The notes under the pieces are model-generated. The model saw nothing but the letters and a program-made list of their open reading frames with translations. It did no database searches and had not been told where the DNA came from. The position numbers and the translations under genes are program-made. A stretch of 64,000 nt of DNA from DATKRB01 sp035532415 (GTDB lineage: Bacteria; Actinomycetota; Acidimicrobiia; Acidimicrobiales; RAAP-2), in the NCBI GenBank assembly GCA_035532415.1, contig DATKRB010000055.1, positions 1-64,000 of the forward strand. Direction: 5' to 3'. This document shows positions 60,101 through 64,000 of the stretch, in pieces (within the stretch, counting starts at the first letter, position 1; each line of letters starts with the position of its first letter).

Positions 60101-61750
60101 GGGCAACTGCCCGGGGCCAAGGTCTACCCGTGGATCGCCCGTACCCGCTACTCCACCCCGGGCGTGGGGCTCATCTCGCCGCCACCCCACCACGACATCT
60201 ATTCCATTGAGGACATCGCCCAGCTCATCCACGACCTGAAGTCCGCAAACCCCGAGGCGCGGATCCACGTCAAGCTGGTGGCCGAGGTCGGGGTGGGCAC
60301 GGTGGCGGCGGGCGTGGCGAAGGCCCACTCCGACGTCGTCCTCATCTCGGGGCACGACGGGGGCACCGGTGCCGCTCCACTCACCTCGCTCAAGCATGCC
60401 GGGATCCCATGGGAGCTGGGCCTGGCCGAGACCCAGCAGACGCTCATGATCAACGGTCTCCGGGACCGCATCGTCGTGCAGGTGGACGGCCAGATGAAGA
60501 CCGGCCGCGACGTCGTCGTGGGCGCCCTCCTCGGTGCCGAGGAGTTCGGCTTCGCCACCGCGCCCCTGGTGGTCTCCGGCTGCATCATGATGCGCGTCTG
60601 TCATCTCGACACCTGCCCGGTGGGCATCGCCACCCAGAACCCGGTCCTGCGCAAGCGGTTCAACGGCAAGCCCGAATTCGTCACCACCTTCTTCGAGTAC
60701 ATCGCCGAGGAGGTCCGGCACCACCTGGCGTCGCTCGGGTTGCGTTCGCTGAACGAGGCGATCGGTCGCGCCGACCTCCTCGACACCGCCGGGGCCATCG
60801 ACCATTGGAAGGCATCCGGACTCGACCTGGCCCCGATCCTCGCCATACCCGATTCCCCCTACGAGACGGCGCCCCGCCAGACCAGGGAACAGGACCACGG
60901 CCTCGACCGGGCGCTCGACCACCGCTTCCTCGCCGCGTGCCGGCCGGCGATCGACGACGCGACACCGGTGCGCGCCGAGCTCGACATCGCCAACGTCGAC
61001 CGGACGGTAGGTACCCTCCTCGGCTCGGCCATCACCAAGCGCCACGGCGCAGCAGGCCTTCCCGACGGGACCATCTCGCTCACCTTCAACGGCTCGGCCG
61101 GGCAGAGCTTCGGCGCCTTCGTCCCGAGGGGGGTGACGATGCGGCTCCACGGGGACGCCAACGACTACCTCGGCAAGGGCTTGTCGGGCGGGCGCCTCGT
61201 CGTGCGCCCGCCCGACGACGCCCCGTTCGCGGCCGAGGAGCAGATCATCGCCGGCAACGTGATCCTCTACGGGGCGACCGCAGGTGAGGTGTTCATCCGG
61301 GGCCAGGTGGGCGAGCGGTTCTGCGTTCGCAACTCGGGCGCGGTGGCCGTCGTCGAAGGGGTGGGCGACCACGGGTGCGAGTACATGACCGGGGGTCGAG
61401 TGGTCGTCCTCGGTCCGACGGGGAGGAACTTCGGCGCCGGGATGTCCGGGGGGACGGCCTACATCTACGACCCCCACCGGACGTTCGGACGACAGTTCAA
61501 TCCCGAGATGGTCGACGTCGAGCCCCTCGACGCCAACGACCACGAATGGGTCTTCGGCATCGTGATGCGCCATCGCGAGGAGACCGGCTCCGCGGTGGCC
61601 GGTCGGATCCTCGGGAAATGGCGGCGCTCCTCTCGGGACCTGGTGAAGGTCATGCCCCGCGACTACCGCCGGGTGCTCGAGGCGACCCTGCGGGCCCAGG
61701 AAGAAGGCCGGTCGGTCGACGAAGCGGTGATGGCGGCGGCACATGGGTAA
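57155..61750 (+). CDS. gltB: glutamate synthase large subunit (GOGAT)
   Basis: 1,531 residues, full length. Class II glutaminase domain with catalytic Cys25 in HEHDACGIGLVADLQG, which implies removal of a 24-residue propeptide. Also HRGASGAEAATGDGSG and AHNGEINTLAGNRNWMRARE. The synthase domain has the FMN and [3Fe-4S] sites (SGHDGGTGAAPLTSLKHAGI; CIMMRVCHLDTCPVG). The C-terminal beta-helix GXGXG domain includes GGRVVVLGPTGRNFGAGMSG. Makes two glutamates from glutamine and 2-oxoglutarate. GGAAGGAC precedes the ATG. Coupled to gltD by an 8-base overlap. Confidence 0.97.
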   Translation: MARSDPGGAYAVGSLYDGAHEHDACGIGLVADLQGRPSHRLVMQALAVNDRLAHRGASGAEAATGDGSGVLLQVPHRFLRDVAADAGLQLPEPGRYATGIGFLPRDPDDADKARAQLAATADEEGLAVLGWRVVPTDSSTLGETARRAQPRIEQAFLAPASGTAPDLLALERLAFVVRKRAEHSVDGMYFASLSARTLVYKGMLTPGQVREFYPELSDERVESGLALVHSRFSTNTFPSWPLAHPYRYLAHNGEINTLAGNRNWMRAREALLQTDLIPGDLDRIFPICTPGASDSASFDEVLELLHLGGRSLPHAVLMMIPEAWENHASMDPARRAFYRYHASLMEPWDGPAAVAFTDGTVVGAVLDRNGLRPARYWVTDDDLVVLASEVGVLDLPAASVVRKGRLQPGRMFLVDTAQGRIVDDDEIKASLADEHPYAEWLQRDQVPLDELPPRAMLTPQHASVVAHQRLFGYTTEELRVILAPMARNGTEPIGSMGSDTSIAVLSDRSRLLYDYFTQLFAQVTNPPLDAIREELVTSLAATVGPEGNLLQATQGSCRQIVLPQPVIDRADLAKLMYVNENGETPGFRAFAVDGLFPVAAAGDEGHPTPEGGQGLAEAIADVQRRVSAAIAEGANLIVLSDRNSTTELAPIPSLLLVAAVHHHLVRERARTRVGLVVESGDARETHHMALLIGFGAAAVNPYLALESIDDMIAAGQLEGVSPRQAHQNYIKASCKGVLKVMSKMGISTVASYTGAQVFEAIGLDRALVDEYFTGTASRIGGVGLDVLAAEVATRHRLAHLDRPTERAHRELETGGEYQWRRDGEHHLFNPRTVFKLQHATRSKRFDIFQEYTRAVDDQSAKLGTVRGLLDLKPLPGGPVPIDEVEPAAAIIRRFSTGAMSYGSISAEAHENLAIAMNRIGGRSNTGEGGEDPDRFVPDGNGDLRRSAIKQVASGRFGVTSEYLVNADDIQIKISQGAKPGEGGQLPGAKVYPWIARTRYSTPGVGLISPPPHHDIYSIEDIAQLIHDLKSANPEARIHVKLVAEVGVGTVAAGVAKAHSDVVLISGHDGGTGAAPLTSLKHAGIPWELGLAETQQTLMINGLRDRIVVQVDGQMKTGRDVVVGALLGAEEFGFATAPLVVSGCIMMRVCHLDTCPVGIATQNPVLRKRFNGKPEFVTTFFEYIAEEVRHHLASLGLRSLNEAIGRADLLDTAGAIDHWKASGLDLAPILAIPDSPYETAPRQTREQDHGLDRALDHRFLAACRPAIDDATPVRAELDIANVDRTVGTLLGSAITKRHGAAGLPDGTISLTFNGSAGQSFGAFVPRGVTMRLHGDANDYLGKGLSGGRLVVRPPDDAPFAAEEQIIAGNVILYGATAGEVFIRGQVGERFCVRNSGAVAVVEGVGDHGCEYMTGGRVVVLGPTGRNFGAGMSGGTAYIYDPHRTFGRQFNPEMVDVEPLDANDHEWVFGIVMRHREETGSAVAGRILGKWRRSSRDLVKVMPRDYRRVLEATLRAQEEGRSVDEAVMAAAHG

Positions 61751-63299
61751 GCCCACCGGGTTCATGGAGTTCGACCGCGAGCTCCCGCGTCGCCGCCCCA
61801 TCCCCGTGCGGCTGCGCGACTGGCGCGAGGTTTACGAGCCGTTCGACGAGGAGTCGGCGCGCCGGCAGGGCGCCCGCTGCATGGACTGCGGGATCCCCTT
61901 CTGCCACGACGGCTGCCCACTCGGGAACCTGATCCCCGAGTGGAACGACCTCGTGTACCGGGGCGACTGGTACGCGGCGATCGAGCGGCTGCACGCCACC
62001 AACAACTTCCCCGAATTCACCGGGCGGCTGTGCCCGGCGCCCTGTGAGGCGGCCTGCGTGCTCGGCATCAACTCCGATCCGGTCACGATCGAGCGGGTGG
62101 AGTACGAGATCGTCGAGCGGGCGTGGAGCGAGGGCTGGGTCCGGCCCCAGGTCCCACGTGAGCGCACCGGCAGGCACGTCGCCGTGATCGGGTCGGGACC
62201 GGCCGGCCTGGCGTGCGCGCAGCAGTTGGCCCGGGCCGGCCACTCGGCGGTGGTCTTCGAACGGGCGGGGAAGCCCGGCGGGCTGCTTCGCTACGGCATC
62301 CCCGAGTTCAAGATGGAGAAGGCGGTCCTCGACCGCCGCCTCGCCCAGCTGACGGCGGAGGGCGTCACGTTTCAGTGCGCCACCTCGGTGGGACGCCCGC
62401 CCGGGTTCCGGCCACCGGTTGACGGGGCGCAGGCGCCCGAGCCGGGGGAGCAACGCGGCGACACGGTCGCCTGTGCACCGGACGTGACCGTCATCTCGGC
62501 CCAGGAGCTCCGCGAGCGGTTCGACGCGGTGGTCCTCGCCGGGGGAGCAACGCTTCCACGGGACCTCGACATCCCGGGTCGCTCCCTGCGGGGCGTCCAT
62601 TACGCGCTCGAGTACCTCAAGCCGTCCAATCTGGTCCAGGAGGGCGTCCTCGCCGAGTCGCCCATCTCGGCGGAGGACAAGCACGTCGTCATCATCGGGG
62701 GAGGGGACACCGGAGCCGACTGCCTGGGCACCGCCCACCGGCAGGGGGCGGCCTCGGTGCACCAGTTGGAGATCCTGTCCGAGCCACCGGGCGAGCGGTC
62801 CGACGAGCATCCCTGGCCCCTCTGGCCGATCATCCTGCGGACGTCGTCGGCGCACGAGGAGGGCGGCCACCGGCTCTTCTCGGTGACCACCACCTCGTTC
62901 GTCGACGACGGGACCGGACAGGTTCAGGCCCTGCGGGGCCATCAGGTGGAGATCGAGACCCGTGACGGGCGCCCGACCTTCACCCCGGTCCCCGGCAGCG
63001 AGTTCGAGCTGCCCTGCGATCTGGTGCTGCTCGCGATGGGGTTCCTCGGAACCGAGCGGAACGGAGTGGTCGGCGAGCTCGGGGTGGAGGTCGGCGACCG
63101 AGGATCGGTCGTCGCCTCGTCCGACTGGTCGACCAACGTCCCCGGCGTCTTCGTCTGCGGGGACATGACCCGCGGGCAGAGCCTGATCGTGTGGGCCGTC
63201 GCCGAAGGCCGGTCCGCCGCCAGGAGCGTCGACCGGTGGCTCATGGGGGACTCCGCCCTGCCGGCGCCGGTCGAACCGGGGCAGCTCGCACTGCGATGA
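61743..63299 (+). CDS. gltD: glutamate synthase small subunit
   Basis: 518 residues. N-terminal [4Fe-4S] sites CMDCGIPFCHDGCPLGN and CPAPCEAACVLG, FAD motif VAVIGSGPAGLACAQQLARA, NADPH motif VVIIGGGDTGADCLGTAHRQ, and the closing GVFVCGDMTRGQSLIVWAVA. It supplies electrons from NADPH to GltB. It is somewhat longer than typical because of an insertion around 220-245 (GRPPGFRPPVDGAQAPEPGE) in the FAD domain. Overlaps gltB and pgi. Confidence 0.96.
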   Translation: MGKPTGFMEFDRELPRRRPIPVRLRDWREVYEPFDEESARRQGARCMDCGIPFCHDGCPLGNLIPEWNDLVYRGDWYAAIERLHATNNFPEFTGRLCPAPCEAACVLGINSDPVTIERVEYEIVERAWSEGWVRPQVPRERTGRHVAVIGSGPAGLACAQQLARAGHSAVVFERAGKPGGLLRYGIPEFKMEKAVLDRRLAQLTAEGVTFQCATSVGRPPGFRPPVDGAQAPEPGEQRGDTVACAPDVTVISAQELRERFDAVVLAGGATLPRDLDIPGRSLRGVHYALEYLKPSNLVQEGVLAESPISAEDKHVVIIGGGDTGADCLGTAHRQGAASVHQLEILSEPPGERSDEHPWPLWPIILRTSSAHEEGGHRLFSVTTTSFVDDGTGQVQALRGHQVEIETRDGRPTFTPVPGSEFELPCDLVLLAMGFLGTERNGVVGELGVEVGDRGSVVASSDWSTNVPGVFVCGDMTRGQSLIVWAVAEGRSAARSVDRWLMGDSALPAPVEPGQLALR

Positions 63300-64000
63300 G
63301 CCGCCACGCGGCCCCGGAGGTCACCGATGTCACCGGGAGCGAAGAGTGGCGGGGCCTGGCCGAGCACCATGCAGCGATCGGCGGCGTGCACCTCCGCGAC
63401 CTCTTCGCCGAGGACCCGGACCGGGCTCGCAGGCTGACCGTCGGGGCCGGCGACCTCCACCTCGACTACTCCAAGCACCGGGTGACCGACGAGACCCTCG
63501 CGCTGCTGGTCCGGCTGGCCGAACGGGCGGGGCTCGAGGGTCGCCGTGACGCCATGTTCGCAGGCGAGCACGTCAACACCACCGAGGACCGCGCCGTGCT
63601 CCACGTCGCGCTGCGCATGCCGGCCGGGGCCTCCCTCGTCGCCGACGGCCAGGACGTGGTAGCCGACGTCCACCGGGTGCTCGACCAGATGGGCGACCTG
63701 GCCGAGCGGATCCGGAGCGGGCGGTGGACCGGGCACACCGGGCTCCGGATCACCACCGTCGTCAACATCGGCATCGGCGGCTCCGACCTGGGTCCGGCGA
63801 TGGCCTACCAGGCACTGGCCGATTACGCGTCGGCCGAGGTCGCCTGCCGGTTCGTCTCCAACGTCGACCCGCTCGACCTGTGGAACCAGACCCGAGACCT
63901 CGACCCGGCCGAGACGATGTTCGTGGTGTGCTCCAAGACGTTCACCACGCTCGAGACGCTGGCCAACGCGAACGCCGCCCGCCGATGGGTCATCGACGGC
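63296..64000 (+). CDS. pgi: glucose-6-phosphate isomerase, 5' part (runs off the window)
   Basis: 235 residues visible. The start ATG overlaps the gltD stop. Family marks: FAEDPDRARRLTVGAGDLHL, DYSKHRVTDETLALL, FAGEHVNTTEDRAVLHVALR, VVNIGIGGSDLGPAM (sugar-phosphate loop), FVSNVDPLDLWNQTRDLDPA and VVCSKTFTTLETLANA. Interconverts glucose-6-phosphate and fructose-6-phosphate. The third gene of the gltBD transcript, an unusual partner for glutamate synthase. The 3' part and active-site Glu/His/Lys of the C-terminus are outside the window. Confidence 0.95.
   Translation, partial: MSRHAAPEVTDVTGSEEWRGLAEHHAAIGGVHLRDLFAEDPDRARRLTVGAGDLHLDYSKHRVTDETLALLVRLAERAGLEGRRDAMFAGEHVNTTEDRAVLHVALRMPAGASLVADGQDVVADVHRVLDQMGDLAERIRSGRWTGHTGLRITTVVNIGIGGSDLGPAMAYQALADYASAEVACRFVSNVDPLDLWNQTRDLDPAETMFVVCSKTFTTLETLANANAARRWVIDG

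Noticed and set aside
58085..61801. A 1,238-codon minus-strand frame opposite gltB
   Set aside because: It is the antisense shadow of gltB, composed mostly of Asp/Glu/Val/Gly/Arg/His, with no motif.
1..64000. CRISPR array or Cas genes
   Set aside because: No regularly spaced repeats with unique spacers and no Cas-like proteins. The tandem repeats found (10, 26 and 45 bp units) have no spacers.

Overview
The window looks like chromosome from a very GC-rich actinobacterium, probably of the Acidimicrobiia. This is inferred from heavy GC bias at codon third positions, many GTG starts with 4-base overlaps, a PPOX/F420-type oxidoreductase, a mycothiol-type maleylpyruvate isomerase and a large set of acyl-CoA and P450 genes. 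No rRNA or ribosomal-protein marker is present, so the taxonomy is tentative.

Positions 1-13,980 are a tandem array of integrative-element material in a tRNA-Pro(GGG) gene. The window opens inside that tRNA. Its 3' half recurs almost exactly at 10,301-10,344 and in decayed form at 13,936-13,978, giving three att-like sites. The first unit (45-10,300) has an AICE-type core (tyrosine integrase plus RepSA-type HUH replication initiator) but no recognisable excisionase or transfer genes. Its cargo is a lipoprotein, a recombinase fragment, a membrane protein/GntR divergent pair, a nucleotidyltransferase/HEPN pair, HicAB, a MarR/cupin/VOC cluster and VapBC. HicAB and VapBC are bracketed by the same left and right repeats, as if toxin-antitoxin cassettes occupy equivalent slots. 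The second unit (10,345-13,935) is decayed: an integrase scrap, a broken copy of the same nucleotidyltransferase, an intact amidohydrolase, another truncated integrase and a DUF4234 membrane protein. A further VapBC-type pair follows the last att-like site.

Positions 14,806-26,142 hold lipid, steroid or terpenoid-type acyl-CoA catabolism: two thiolase-like/OB-fold pairs, two acyl-CoA dehydrogenases, a CaiB-type CoA transferase, an SDR, an aminoglycoside-phosphotransferase-like kinase, a protein of unknown function and a cytochrome P450.

Positions 26,291-49,383 are rich in envelope redox and cell-surface genes. There are two separate flavinylation loci. Locus A has a sensor kinase, ApbE, an FMN-binding protein and a ferric-reductase-like oxidoreductase. 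Locus B has a b-type cytochrome, a ferredoxin, a NuoF-like protein, a ferric-reductase-like membrane protein, ApbE, a small anchored protein and a kinase/regulator pair. Between and beside them are a GDSL hydrolase, a GNAT, a secreted alpha/beta hydrolase, a class B PBP, a methyltransferase, a phosphodiester glycosidase, a DoxD-Rieske fusion and a two-propeller surface protein.

Positions 49,545-64,000 are mostly housekeeping and small metabolic genes. They include small dimeric-barrel proteins, DUF1059, a PPOX-class oxidoreductase, a hydrolase, an O-methyltransferase, a DinB/MPI-like enzyme, a patatin, thiO-thiS, and the translationally coupled gltB-gltD-pgi operon, with pgi running off the window.
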